Source: Roseibium album (lineage in GTDB: Bacteria > Pseudomonadota > Alphaproteobacteria > Rhizobiales > Stappiaceae). Taken from it: a stretch of 64,000 nucleotides of DNA. A program made the position numbers and the translations under genes. The notes below the pieces were generated by a model. The model did no database searches and was not told the DNA's origin. It worked only from the letters and a program-made list of their open reading frames with translations. Shown one piece after another: positions 25,634 to 33,226 of the stretch. Position 1 is the stretch's first letter; each line of letters opens with the position of its first letter. The DNA is taken from assembly GCF_001404515.1 (NCBI RefSeq), contig NZ_CXWE01000002.1, forward strand, positions 806,001 through 870,000, in the 5' to 3' direction.

Positions 25634-26299
25634 TCAGTCACTCCGTGCAAGATGGCGCTCGAGCGCATAGGTCAGGCGCACGATCGGGTAGAGGATAATG
25701 AGGAAGATCGCCGCGATGACGGTATAGACCTCGAGCGGATTGTAGTTGAGTGAGGCGATCAGCTTGCCTTGCTGCAGCAGTTCCACATAGGCGACAACCG
25801 ACGCCAGTGTGGTCATCTTGAAGATTTCCACCCCGCGGTTCGTCAGGGCCGGGATGATGCGCCTGATTGCCTGCGGCAGGATCACACGGCGCAACGTCTG
25901 AAGACCGCTCATGCCGATCGCCCGCGCGGCTTCCCACTGACCGGGCTCGATGGATTGAATCCCACCGCGATAGATCTCCGCCGAATAGGCGGCCGAGTTC
26001 AACGAGATACCCAGGATGGCCGCCAGAAATGGACCAATCTCGATCGGCGCGATGATCGGCAGGGCATAATAGAACCAGAGGATTTGCACGAGTACGGGCG
26101 TGTTTCTGAAGAACTCCACAAACGCCGTCGACAGCCAGCGGACCGGCCGGTTCCTGGATCGCTTGCCCAGCGCGATGATCAGGCCAAGCCCCATGCCCAG
26201 CACCAGGCAGACAACGAACAATCGCAGTGTCCCGGCCGCACCGATCGCAAGCGCCCACCAGTTGTCGAATACGTCCTGGAAATTCCATATGTAGTTCAT
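25634..26299 (-). CDS. Polar amino acid ABC transporter permease
   Basis: A 221-residue inner-membrane permease of the HisMQ family. Five membrane segments are visible, beginning about residue 17. The N-terminal block G-T-L-R-L-F-V-V-C-L-V-L-G and V-E-F-F-R-N-T-P-V-L-V-Q-I are hallmarks, and the EAA coupling loop reads Q-W-E-A-A-R-A-I-G-M-S-G with R-R-V-I-L-P-Q-A. It overlaps the second permease upstream by 4 bp and is followed 2 bp later by the ATPase. The two permeases form the heterodimer of one importer. Confidence 0.93.
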   Translation of the reverse strand: MNYIWNFQDVFDNWWALAIGAAGTLRLFVVCLVLGMGLGLIIALGKRSRNRPVRWLSTAFVEFFRNTPVLVQILWFYYALPIIAPIEIGPFLAAILGISLNSAAYSAEIYRGGIQSIEPGQWEAARAIGMSGLQTLRRVILPQAIRRIIPALTNRGVEIFKMTTLASVVAYVELLQQGKLIASLNYNPLEVYTVIAAIFLIILYPIVRLTYALERHLARSD

Positions 26300-26970
26300 G
26301 GCGTGAACTCACCGCTCTTGGCAAAGCGGCGCTCCATGCGGGAAGCAATGAAACTGATGAACGAGATCGACACGAAATAGATCAGCGCGACAACGGTGAA
26401 GACCTCCAGCGGCCGGAAAGTCTTCTGGGCAAGTTCGTTGGCCTGAAACAGCAGATCAGCATAGGAAACCGTCGCCACCAGCGTTGTTGTCTTCATCAGC
26501 TCGATGGAACGCTCCATCATGGATGGAAACATGCGCTTGACGGCCTGAGGCAGGATCACCCTGCGCATGCACTGATTGTAGGTCATGCCGATTGCGTTGG
26601 CGGCTTCCCATTGCCCCCGTTCGATCGAAACGATGCCTGCACGGAAGATCTCAGCGAAGAACGCTCCGCTCTGGATCATGAAAGTCAGTGATGCGGCAAG
26701 GAATGGCGTCATTTCGATGGAAAGCACGATCGGCAAACCGAAATAGAACCAGAACAATTGCACGAGTGGCGGGGTTGTGCGGAAAACCTCGATGACAATT
26801 CCCGCAGGAACTTTCAGCCACCTTCTGTGAGACAATCTCGCAAAGGCCAGCAGAAGACCGACAACCAGTCCGCCGGAAAGCGCTGTCGCGGTCAGGACAA
26901 GCGTGTTGCGGAAGCCGACAAGCAAGAAGCCGCCTTCCGCCAGCACCGGTGAAAAATCCCACTCGTACAT
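26296..26970 (-). CDS. Polar amino acid ABC transporter permease
   Basis: A 224-residue HisMQ-type permease, partner of the one downstream. It has I-E-V-F-R-T-T-P-P-L-V-Q-L-F-W near 60-75 and the coupling loop Q-W-E-A-A-N-A-I-G-M-T-Y followed by R-R-V-I-L-P-Q-A. Similarity between the two permeases indicates an old duplication, as usual in the family. Its ATG lies 16 bp after the stop of the binding-protein gene, and its stop overlaps the next start by 4 bp. Confidence 0.93.
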   Translation of the reverse strand: MYEWDFSPVLAEGGFLLVGFRNTLVLTATALSGGLVVGLLLAFARLSHRRWLKVPAGIVIEVFRTTPPLVQLFWFYFGLPIVLSIEMTPFLAASLTFMIQSGAFFAEIFRAGIVSIERGQWEAANAIGMTYNQCMRRVILPQAVKRMFPSMMERSIELMKTTTLVATVSYADLLFQANELAQKTFRPLEVFTVVALIYFVSISFISFIASRMERRFAKSGEFTP

Positions 26971-26986
26971 GATCTATCCGAGAGCC

Positions 26987-27823
26987 TCAGAGAAGTTCCT
27001 TGATAATCGGCGGCGCGGATTTGGGGTCGAGACCGAAACCGGTCAGGAATTCCTCGTACCAGGTCTGGATTTTTCCAGACTGGTAGTAGTCCGCGAGCTG
27101 GGCGTCGACGAATTCAACGAATTCGGTATCGCCCTTGCGCACGGCCGCGCTGGTCGGATTTGATTTGACAGGTGAGGGAACCACGATCTTGCCCCTTCCC
27201 AGTTTCTGGCGGGCCGCAATCAGGGGCGGATGAAACAGGCAAACCGCATCAACCCGTCCGGACTGGAAAGCGGCAATCGCCTCCGTGTTGCCCGGGAAGC
27301 GCTGGATATCGGCAGCACCGACATTTTCGGTCAGAAACTTGTCCATGCTGGTCGCCTGGGGGACGGCAATCTTGATATCGGCCTTGTTGAGATCTTCCCA
27401 GGAAGTCACCGGCACGTCGTCCTTCGCAAGTACGGCGAGAGAGTAATAAAGCAGCGGCGAGTCCGGGAAACTGGCAGCCTTTTTCCGTTCATCCGTCGCG
27501 TCCAGTACGAACATGACGTCGATCTTGTTGCTTTGCAGCGCCGCGACCGCGGTTCCCCAGGTGACTTCGACAGGTTCGAATTCGACCCCGAGCGCCTCTG
27601 CCATGGCCTTGCCGGCGGATACACCGACCCCGGAAGCCCATTCGCCCGTTGAGGGATCTTTCGAGTACCAGGGCGGCGCCTGGGTCACGCCGACACGCAG
27701 TTTCCCGCGTTCCTTTATTTCTTCCAGAGATCCTGCGGCCAAGACCGGCGTTCCGCCTGCGATCAATGCAGAAGCCATCGTGGCTCCCGTCAGAGTCAGA
27801 ACTGTTCGACGGTTCAATTTCAT
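26987..27823 (-). CDS. Amino acid ABC transporter substrate-binding protein
   Basis: A 278-residue periplasmic protein of the SBP_bac_3 family. The start at 27823 gives M-K-L-N-R-R-T-V-L-T-L-T-G-A, an R-R containing signal peptide that may use the Tat route, cleaved after about residue 30 (V-L-A-A). AAGGGGAA lies upstream; the frame opens 16 codons earlier. The core shows R-G-K-L-R-V-G-V-T-Q-A-P-P-W near the mature start, G-V-S-A-G-K-A-M-A-E-A-L-G and the hinge segments V-A-V-P-Q-A-T-S. The W-Y-S-K pocket near residue 62 and an Asp/Arg pair further on are the usual alpha-amino-acid binders. The specific ligand is unknown. It is the first intact gene of the operon. Confidence 0.9.
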   Translation of the reverse strand: MKLNRRTVLTLTGATMASALIAGGTPVLAAGSLEEIKERGKLRVGVTQAPPWYSKDPSTGEWASGVGVSAGKAMAEALGVEFEPVEVTWGTAVAALQSNKIDVMFVLDATDERKKAASFPDSPLLYYSLAVLAKDDVPVTSWEDLNKADIKIAVPQATSMDKFLTENVGAADIQRFPGNTEAIAAFQSGRVDAVCLFHPPLIAARQKLGRGKIVVPSPVKSNPTSAAVRKGDTEFVEFVDAQLADYYQSGKIQTWYEEFLTGFGLDPKSAPPIIKELL

Positions 27824-27900
27824 CTCGTGGTTCCCCTTCTCTTCAAGCGGCGCAGTGTTTGAAGCGCTCATGTCACTTCATAAAAACTCCCTTATTGTAG

Positions 27901-27912
27901 ATTGTCAACAAT
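27901..27912. promoter_or_regulatory. Palindrome ATTGT-CA-ACAAT, candidate GntR operator
   Basis: A perfect 5-bp inverted repeat with a 2-bp spacer, 78 bp before the binding-protein start, in an A+T-rich patch that suits a promoter. FCD-type GntR proteins often bind short repeats of the form TTGT-N2-ACAA, and the operon encodes one. The assignment is inference. Confidence 0.5.
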
Positions 27913-27918
27913 TTACTA

Positions 27919-28089
27919 TTACACACCATTGCGCTGGCCATCCCACGGCGACAACTGACCGCGCTGCGGCGGCAGGAAGCACTGAATGCCCTCTTTTCGC
28001 GGAACAATCCCGTCTGTCTCAATCTCGCGGAACGTCACACCGAAGCCCGGCGCAGGAGTATTGGTCCAGGGCGAAACGGTTGCCTGAAA
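27919..28089 (-). pseudogene. Possible remnant or start-less ORF upstream of the amino acid operon
   Basis: A 56-codon minus-strand frame without a credible start ends with TAA at 27919-27921. Its product is proline- and glycine-rich with a protein-like make-up: it contains S-P-W-T-N-T-P-A-P-G-F-G-V-T-F and ends L-S-P-W-D-G-Q-R-N-G-V. In the bases before it another frame reads V-F-Q-G-V-A-G-C-I-P-G-A-A-I-R-L, so a frameshifted gene tail is conceivable. I do not recognise the family. It could equally be chance. It lies between the candidate operator and the small monooxygenase-like gene. Confidence 0.25.
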
Positions 28090-28231
28090 TCACATGCCAC
28101 TGGCGAGAGCAGAACCTGCAGGCGAATTGCCGCTCCGGGAATGCAGCCAGCCACGCCCTGAAACACCTGCGTGACTGAAGTTCACTTCTTAGCGTCAACG
28201 CAATCGCGGTGTTGGCAGGTCAGAAAAAACG

Positions 28232-28615
28232 TCAGGAACGGTCGGTCGACAAGACGTCGAGAACCTCATCCCTGGTCATCTGGAAACGATCGCTCTGGTC
28301 CTTGTCGTGATGAACCCCGTCAATCCAGACGTAATCGTCGAATGTTTCCGAGTTCTGGACCCAGAACTCATGATAAAGCTTAGGCGCATGCCCCCAGGCG
28401 CCGCGATGAGCAATGTCATCGCGCCAGCTCTTGAGGTCTTCCCGGGTTCTGAAGCGGACAATCCCGATCTGATCGCCATCGTCTGCCTTGTAGAATTTCA
28501 GTGAAATGAAGCCGGGCATCGCGGCGACCGCATGGGCCATGTCGTCGCTGATGCGCTTGTGAAGATCCCAGTCGATGTCGTCCCGGTATGTCACGCCGAA
28601 TATGCAGATGATCAT
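28232..28615 (-). CDS. ABM-like (dimeric alpha-beta barrel) small protein
   Basis: A 127-residue cytoplasmic protein. The ATG at 28615 follows GGAGAG and begins M-I-I-C-I-F-G-V-T-Y, a beta strand; the frame opens 39 codons further up without signals. A-M-P-G-F-I-S-L-K-F-Y and V-R-F-R-T-R-E-D-L-K-S-W fit the ferredoxin-like fold of antibiotic biosynthesis monooxygenases, where a P-G-F turn precedes the second strand and a W-R/H pair lies in the last helix. The tail past residue 85 (H-E-F-W-V-Q-N) is longer than usual. Many such proteins are of unknown role; some degrade haem or act on small aromatics. Confidence 0.7.
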   Translation of the reverse strand: MIICIFGVTYRDDIDWDLHKRISDDMAHAVAAMPGFISLKFYKADDGDQIGIVRFRTREDLKSWRDDIAHRGAWGHAPKLYHEFWVQNSETFDDYVWIDGVHHDKDQSDRFQMTRDEVLDVLSTDRS

Positions 28616-28810
28616 CCTGCTCTCCTTCAATCCGCCGGCTGCGAGTTCTGTTGCACTTTCAGTTCGCCGATGAGAACAATAACCTGCAGAGAAATCCAGG
28701 ACCGTTCGGCAGCGACCGGAAACGATACGCATACGCCCTGCACGGAAGTCCCTTGTTGCCTGCGCGGGAACAGGACGCGCAAGAACCGCGAGCTTCCATC
28801 ACCGAGCCTG

Positions 28811-29188
28811 TCAGCAACTGAAATCGATACCCTGCCGTTTCAGAACGACTGCGCGCTCGATGAATTCGACGATCCGGCTGTCCGTCACGGATTTCGATTT
28901 GGAAAACCGCACGCACCCCTTGCCGACGCTCAGTCCTTTCAAAAGGGCACCTTCCGGATCAATACGGGCAGCATCGCCCGCATAAAGGCTCACATAGTTC
29001 CGCTGCGCGTTGAGATGAAATACAAAGTCGCCGTCGAGTGCATATCCCAGCATCTTGTAATGAATGCTTTCGACGACATCCGGTGCAGCGGCGAGGATGA
29101 GCGCGCGAAGCTGCAACAGACTGGTCCGCCGCCAATCGTCTTCGATCTTCTGAAGATATTCGTCCGGTGTTTTTACGTCATACTGCAT
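28811..29188 (-). CDS. DUF1801 family protein
   Basis: A 125-residue cytoplasmic protein with T-P-D-E-Y-L near the start, V-V-E-S-I-H-Y-K-M-L-G-Y in the middle and the family close G-K-G-C-V-R-F near residue 90. DUF1801 (YdhG/SufT-neighbour fold, related to frataxin-like iron proteins) has no settled function. AGGAGATCGGCG precedes the ATG. It is 195 bp upstream of the ABM-like gene and divergent from the unknown membrane protein that follows. Confidence 0.8.
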   Translation of the reverse strand: MQYDVKTPDEYLQKIEDDWRRTSLLQLRALILAAAPDVVESIHYKMLGYALDGDFVFHLNAQRNYVSLYAGDAARIDPEGALLKGLSVGKGCVRFSKSKSVTDSRIVEFIERAVVLKRQGIDFSC

Positions 29189-29343
29189 CGCCGATCTCCT
29201 GTCGTGGAGCGTACCTGATTTCCTGCCTGCAGTGACAGTCCTTCACAATTGCAACCCGGTTGCAATTTTTGGTAGCTAGCCCTCAGGTTTTGGCCGCGTT
29301 GTATATTCCCCTGCGTAGTTTGTGTATGGCGGGGGAGTGCCGG

Positions 29344-30372
29344 ATGGCAGGCACAAGGACTGTTCGAAACAGGATTTCCAGATCGAAGCGCAGGAAAAAC
29401 AGGACCAGCGCTGCCAGGCCGTCTACCGGAAATCCATACAAGAACCTCATCATCACATCGGTGATTACGATCCTGATCGGTGCTGTTTTCGGCGACCTGA
29501 TCGTGAAGAAGAACATTCAGACCTACAACGCCCAACATACCGCCTTCATCTCCAGCCCCAAGGATGGTGACGAGGCTTTTGCCGCGGCTAGAGCCGTCTA
29601 TGACACAAGACTGCGGGAGCGGCGTCGCCAGACCCAGCGGATCATCAAATACATTGCCGACGACAGCGTTTCCGCCTTCAACGATTTCTATGCCGTCTAC
29701 AACACTGCGTTGACGGACTGGAACAATCATCACGACGCGATGGCAAGGGAAATACTTGAGACGACCAAGTGCGAGGTCAGGTTTCCGCGCGATGCGAGTG
29801 ATGCCCGGAAACAGGCGATCGACCCGCATTTCAATCTCTTTGTCAGCCTGGACGGCTTCAGCCCCTACCTGGAAGCACAACCCGGAAAGGCGGAAAAGGC
29901 CCGAGAGCGATTTTTGAAGGAGTCCAGGTTCTGCCCGACCTATTTCCTGACCAAGTCATCGGGCCATTCCGTGCACAGCGTCTTTGCGTCCATGCACAAG
30001 CGCATCTACAATTACCGTGAACACGATTACACCGAGTGCCGCTTGCGCCACCGACGCAATATCCAGGCCTACTACCAGTCCTGTCTTGGCGCGGAATCAC
30101 CGTCCCTTCAAACTGAATGCATGCGCCGCTTCGATCAGAAGATCGCGGCCGGCTCCTTTTGCGACAAGGGAGAGTTCAAGATCGGTGACTTCACGATCAA
30201 GGACGTTGAATTCAACGAACTCGACTTCTACTGGGGCCTTGGTGACCGGTTCTTCAAGACGTTCCGCAGGGAGTTCATTCTGGACTATTGTCAGGGTCAG
30301 ATCGGCTTTTGGGGCAACGCACTTGGCTGGAACTGCAATGTTGTTGTGGACGATTACCTCAACAAGAATTGA
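29344..30372 (+). CDS. Unknown membrane-anchored protein
   Basis: A 342-residue protein that I do not recognise. The start at 29344 follows GGGGGAG; the frame opens 28 codons earlier. A strongly basic lead (R-N-R-I-S-R-S-K-R-R-K-N-R) is followed by one membrane helix (about 33-50, N-L-I-I-T-S-V-I-T-I-L-I-G-A-V-F), so the bulk should lie outside the inner membrane. The rest is rich in charged residues and aromatics, with helical stretches (about 75-125) and seven or eight Cys residues (for example R-F-C-P-T, E-C-R-L-R, Y-Q-S-C-L, S-F-C-D-K, D-Y-C-Q-G and W-N-C-N), which would suit disulphides in the periplasm. The stop overlaps the start of a small EF-hand-like ORF. Confidence 0.7.
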   Translation: MAGTRTVRNRISRSKRRKNRTSAARPSTGNPYKNLIITSVITILIGAVFGDLIVKKNIQTYNAQHTAFISSPKDGDEAFAAARAVYDTRLRERRRQTQRIIKYIADDSVSAFNDFYAVYNTALTDWNNHHDAMAREILETTKCEVRFPRDASDARKQAIDPHFNLFVSLDGFSPYLEAQPGKAEKARERFLKESRFCPTYFLTKSSGHSVHSVFASMHKRIYNYREHDYTECRLRHRRNIQAYYQSCLGAESPSLQTECMRRFDQKIAAGSFCDKGEFKIGDFTIKDVEFNELDFYWGLGDRFFKTFRREFILDYCQGQIGFWGNALGWNCNVVVDDYLNKN

Positions 30373-30545
30373 CCCTCCCGGACACGGTTGCCTTTCTTGA
30401 TCGCGATGGAGACAGCCTCGTGAGCCTGCGCGAATTCGTGGATCACAAGCTGCAGAAATTCGTCTTCGTTGACAAATGCAAGCCGGATCGCGGCAAGTAC
30501 CCCCTTTTTGCGGTTGGAAAACAGGCGGCCCGTATCAGATCTTGA
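30369..30545 (+). CDS. Small EF-hand-like ORF overlapping the upstream gene
   Basis: A 58-codon frame starting with TTG inside the sequence AATTGA, so start and stop of the two genes overlap by 4 bp. It contains D-R-D-G-D-S-L-V-S-L-R-E-F, an exact fit to the calcium-binding EF-hand loop (D at 1, 3 and 5, E at 12). The rest is short and basic, K-F-V-F-V-D-K-C-K-P-D-R-G. Either it is a coupled small protein, or it was once the C-terminal part of the upstream protein, split by a frameshift. No ribosome-binding site is evident, which favours coupling or a frameshift. Confidence 0.45.
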   Translation: MTLPDTVAFLDRDGDSLVSLREFVDHKLQKFVFVDKCKPDRGKYPLFAVGKQAARIRS

Positions 30546-30716
30546 GCGGAACTCTTGCCAATACAGAAAAGATTGAATGACCCGACATCGGCGCCGCACC
30601 GCCGGAACGGACGAACCGATCCGTATACCCGCCATGCAGATCATCAGCTGGCAACCGGCCCCAAAATTCATTTAACTGCCGCTTTTGAGGAACCGCCTGA
30701 GGCCGGACCCGGAGCT

Positions 30717-31583
30717 ATGCAGAGCAACAAAGTGGGCACGCGGATTTTGCCGGATCACCGTGGCATTGCGTTTATGGCGCTTGCCATGCTGCTTATTCCG
30801 CTGGTGGACGGCACTGCCAAATACCTGAGTGAGACCTATTCGCCGTTTTTCATAAGCTGGGCGCGCTATGCCGTTGCCAGCTGTCTTGTCTTGCCGCTGG
30901 CAATCTGGCTCTACGGATGGCGCATGTTCCCGCGCGAGCACCTGGGTGCGCATTTCATGCGCACGCTATTTCTCGTTGCCGCTATGACGTCCTACTTCCT
31001 CGCCATTTCGGAAATCCCGCTGGCACTGGCACTTAGCGCTTATTTCGTCGGACCGATCATCGCCGTTATCCTGTCTGTACTCCTTTTCCGGGAACGCCTG
31101 ACACTCAGAAAGACCGCAAGCCTCGCCCTTGGAATAGCCGGAGCGCTGATCATCCTGCAACCGGCCGGTGGCATGGAACGCGGCATACTGCTTGCTTTCG
31201 CCGCTGGGTTCCTGTTCGCGCTCTACCTGATCGCCACCCGCCGCGCGTCACAGCACAGCGACCCTGTCCGGACGCTCGTCTTTCAATGCATTGTCGGCAC
31301 GGTGCTGCTCAGTCCACAGGCTGTCGCCACCGCTGCCTTGCCGACCTCCGGCACGCTTCTGTTCTTCCTGGCACTCGGCTTCTTTTCAAGCTTCTGCCAC
31401 CTGCTGACTATCTTCGCCTTCCGCTGGTCCGATGCTTCAACACTGGCCCCGCTTGTCTATGTCGAACTCGTCGGCACCACCCTCGTCGGGTACCTCGCAT
31501 TTGCCGAATTACCGAGCCCGGCAACAATCGCCGGCGCGGCGCTGATCGTGGCAGGAGGACTGGTTCTGGTCGTAAGGCGGTAA
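30717..31583 (+). CDS. DMT superfamily (EamA) transporter
   Basis: About 288 residues with ten hydrophobic segments in two five-helix repeats, the EamA pattern. I-A-F-M-A-L-A-M-L-L-I-P-L-V-D-G-T-A-K-Y opens the first repeat and G-A-A-L-I-V-A-G-G-L-V-L-V-V closes the second. The motif Y-F-L-A-I-S-E-I-P-L-A and F-R-E-R-L-T-L-R-K are typical of RarD-like exporters. The start at 30717 is chosen because the frame upstream to 30555 is polar and unlike the family; GGAG lies close to it. Substrate unknown; many are amino-acid or metabolite exporters. Confidence 0.87.
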   Translation: MQSNKVGTRILPDHRGIAFMALAMLLIPLVDGTAKYLSETYSPFFISWARYAVASCLVLPLAIWLYGWRMFPREHLGAHFMRTLFLVAAMTSYFLAISEIPLALALSAYFVGPIIAVILSVLLFRERLTLRKTASLALGIAGALIILQPAGGMERGILLAFAAGFLFALYLIATRRASQHSDPVRTLVFQCIVGTVLLSPQAVATAALPTSGTLLFFLALGFFSSFCHLLTIFAFRWSDASTLAPLVYVELVGTTLVGYLAFAELPSPATIAGAALIVAGGLVLVVRR

Positions 31584-31839
31584 AGGACCACCGGGCGAAC
31601 GGCGGCTTGCATCTCTTGATGCTCGGTTCCCGGCCCGTCCAAATCCGCAGCTTCCGTTGGAAGACATTCTGACAACGTAAAAGCCCTCAAATTGAATGAG
31701 GCCCCGGCAACCGTGGCTGGTCACGCTATGCTCTCAGGCAACAGATCAAGAAACCGGTCAAGAGCGGAACACATAAACAGACGACGCCTGTTGCTGGTGG
31801 ATCAGGCGGGCGGCCGGATTTAAGCGTGCAAACTACATT

Positions 31840-32031
31840 CAGATCAGCGACAAGCCTCGCGTTTGCAGGGTTGCCCGGCACTTTGGTCAAGGAATGGCCG
31901 AAATGAACGGTAAGTTCGGCGGAGCTGGATCACTCTTCGGCGGCTTGAAACAATCCGGCAATGGCTGCGACGGTGGCATCTCGGAGTTGGAAGAATACCT
32001 GGAGGTGAAAGCCGTAAGAGATTGGGGGTGA
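31840..32031 (+). pseudogene. Aldehyde dehydrogenase, C-terminal remnant
   Basis: The frame ending with TGA at 32029-32031 reads A-R-H-F-G-Q-G-M-A-E-M-N-G, then L-F-G-G-L-K-Q-S-G-N-G and S-E-L-E-E-Y-L-E-V-K-A-V. This is the conserved end of aldehyde dehydrogenases (P-F-G-G-x-K-x-S-G-x-G ... L-E-x-[FY]-x-x-x-K). Nothing before about 31840 matches the family in any frame, so some 430 residues are missing, and several usually conserved places have changed. Its stop overlaps the crotonase start as GTGA, which shows that the two once formed one operon: aldehyde dehydrogenase, then a crotonase. The loss is a deletion of the upstream part. Confidence 0.8.
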
Positions 32032-32888
32032 AATTGGCCAAAGTTCTATTCGAAAAAGACGGTCGCATCGGGCGGATCACGCTGAACCGGCCAGAGGTCA
32101 TGAATGCCATCGACGACGACTTGCCACGCGAGTTGGCCGCTGCAGTGGCGCGGGCCGATTCAGACCCGAGCGTGCACGTGATGGTTCTGTCTGGTGCGGG
32201 CAAGGCGTTTTGCTCAGGCTACGATCTGGCACATTATGCAGAAGGCAACGGCCCCAACAAAGCGGTGCAGAACATGCCCTGGGACCCGATGCAGGATTTC
32301 CAGTTCATGTGGTCCAACACGCAAAGCTTCATGTCGCTCTTCCGGGCGATGAAACCCGTAATCTGCAAAGTGCATGGCTTTGCCGTGGCGGGCGGCTCGG
32401 ATATTGCGCTTTGTGCGGACCTCACCATCATGGGAGACACCGCGCTGATCGGCTATATGCCGACCCGTGTCTGGGGGTGCCCCACGACCGCCATGTGGGT
32501 GCATCGTCTGGGACCGGAAAAGGCCAAGCGGATGATGTTTACCGGAGACAGGATCACAGGCGTCGAGGCTGCGGAGATGGGACTGGTGCTGAAATCGGTG
32601 CCCGACGATCAACTGGACGACCAGGTCGAGGCGTTGGCCGCACGCGTCGCAACGGTGCCGATCAATCAATTGGCCATGCAGAAGATGGTGATAAATTCAG
32701 CCGTGGAAGAGAAAATCAACCAGACACAACGCCTCGCGACCGTCTTCGACGGCATCACACGTCATTCGCCGGAAGGTCTGAACTTCAAGGCCCGAGTTGA
32801 AGAAGTTGGCTGGAAACAGGCGGTAAAGGAACGGGACGACGGTACGTTCAACTGGACGACAAACAGTCCATTTGACGAAAATGGTTGA
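32028..32888 (+). CDS. Crotonase (enoyl-CoA hydratase/isomerase family)
   Basis: A 286-residue cytoplasmic acyl-CoA enzyme. The GTG at 32028 is preferred because it overlaps the stop of the aldehyde dehydrogenase remnant and has AAGAGA upstream; a TTG two codons earlier is possible. The oxyanion-hole segments are present: L-S-G-A-G-K-A-F-C-S-G-Y-D-L near 54-67 and F-A-V-A-G-G-S-D-I-A-L near 118-128. The two catalytic Glu residues of hydratases are absent by my alignment: the first is Thr146 (Y-M-P-T-R-V-W-G), the second Arg168. So it is probably not a standard hydratase. A hydrolase, lyase or isomerase role in breakdown of an aromatic or branched acid is possible. The tail F-N-W-T-T-N-S is longer than usual. 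Confidence 0.88.
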   Translation: MKLAKVLFEKDGRIGRITLNRPEVMNAIDDDLPRELAAAVARADSDPSVHVMVLSGAGKAFCSGYDLAHYAEGNGPNKAVQNMPWDPMQDFQFMWSNTQSFMSLFRAMKPVICKVHGFAVAGGSDIALCADLTIMGDTALIGYMPTRVWGCPTTAMWVHRLGPEKAKRMMFTGDRITGVEAAEMGLVLKSVPDDQLDDQVEALAARVATVPINQLAMQKMVINSAVEEKINQTQRLATVFDGITRHSPEGLNFKARVEEVGWKQAVKERDDGTFNWTTNSPFDENG

Positions 32889-33226
32889 TGCGGTTTGGCC
32901 GTGTGAACCAGTATCAGAGACAACCACCGTGACGTGATGGAAACCAAAGGCACGGGAGCAAGGATCAGAAAAATGGTCTGTCTCCATTGCGGTTGCACAC
33001 GGTATTTGGTGTGACCAACGTTTCCAACCGCACCTGGGTCGCTCGCAAGCCTTGCGACAACGACCCGGTTTTGAAATCTGGCGACGCATCGGCAATTTGA
33101 CGGACTTAAGTGCGCAAAGCCGCTTCAGGCTCAGTAGGTCCCCTTTGCAGAGTTCAATGCCCCTTCTCCCTTCGGACTATGCATCACCGGTTCAGTCTGC
33201 CCGCATTTTGATCTAATCTCGCGGTC
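32889..33226. other. Intergenic region, no gene seen
   Basis: This 338-bp stretch lies between the crotonase and the hybrid kinase. Minus-strand frames run through it but show no start signal or family motif. With the decayed dehydrogenase on the other side of the crotonase, it may be worn-down former coding DNA; nothing here proves it. Confidence 0.35.
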
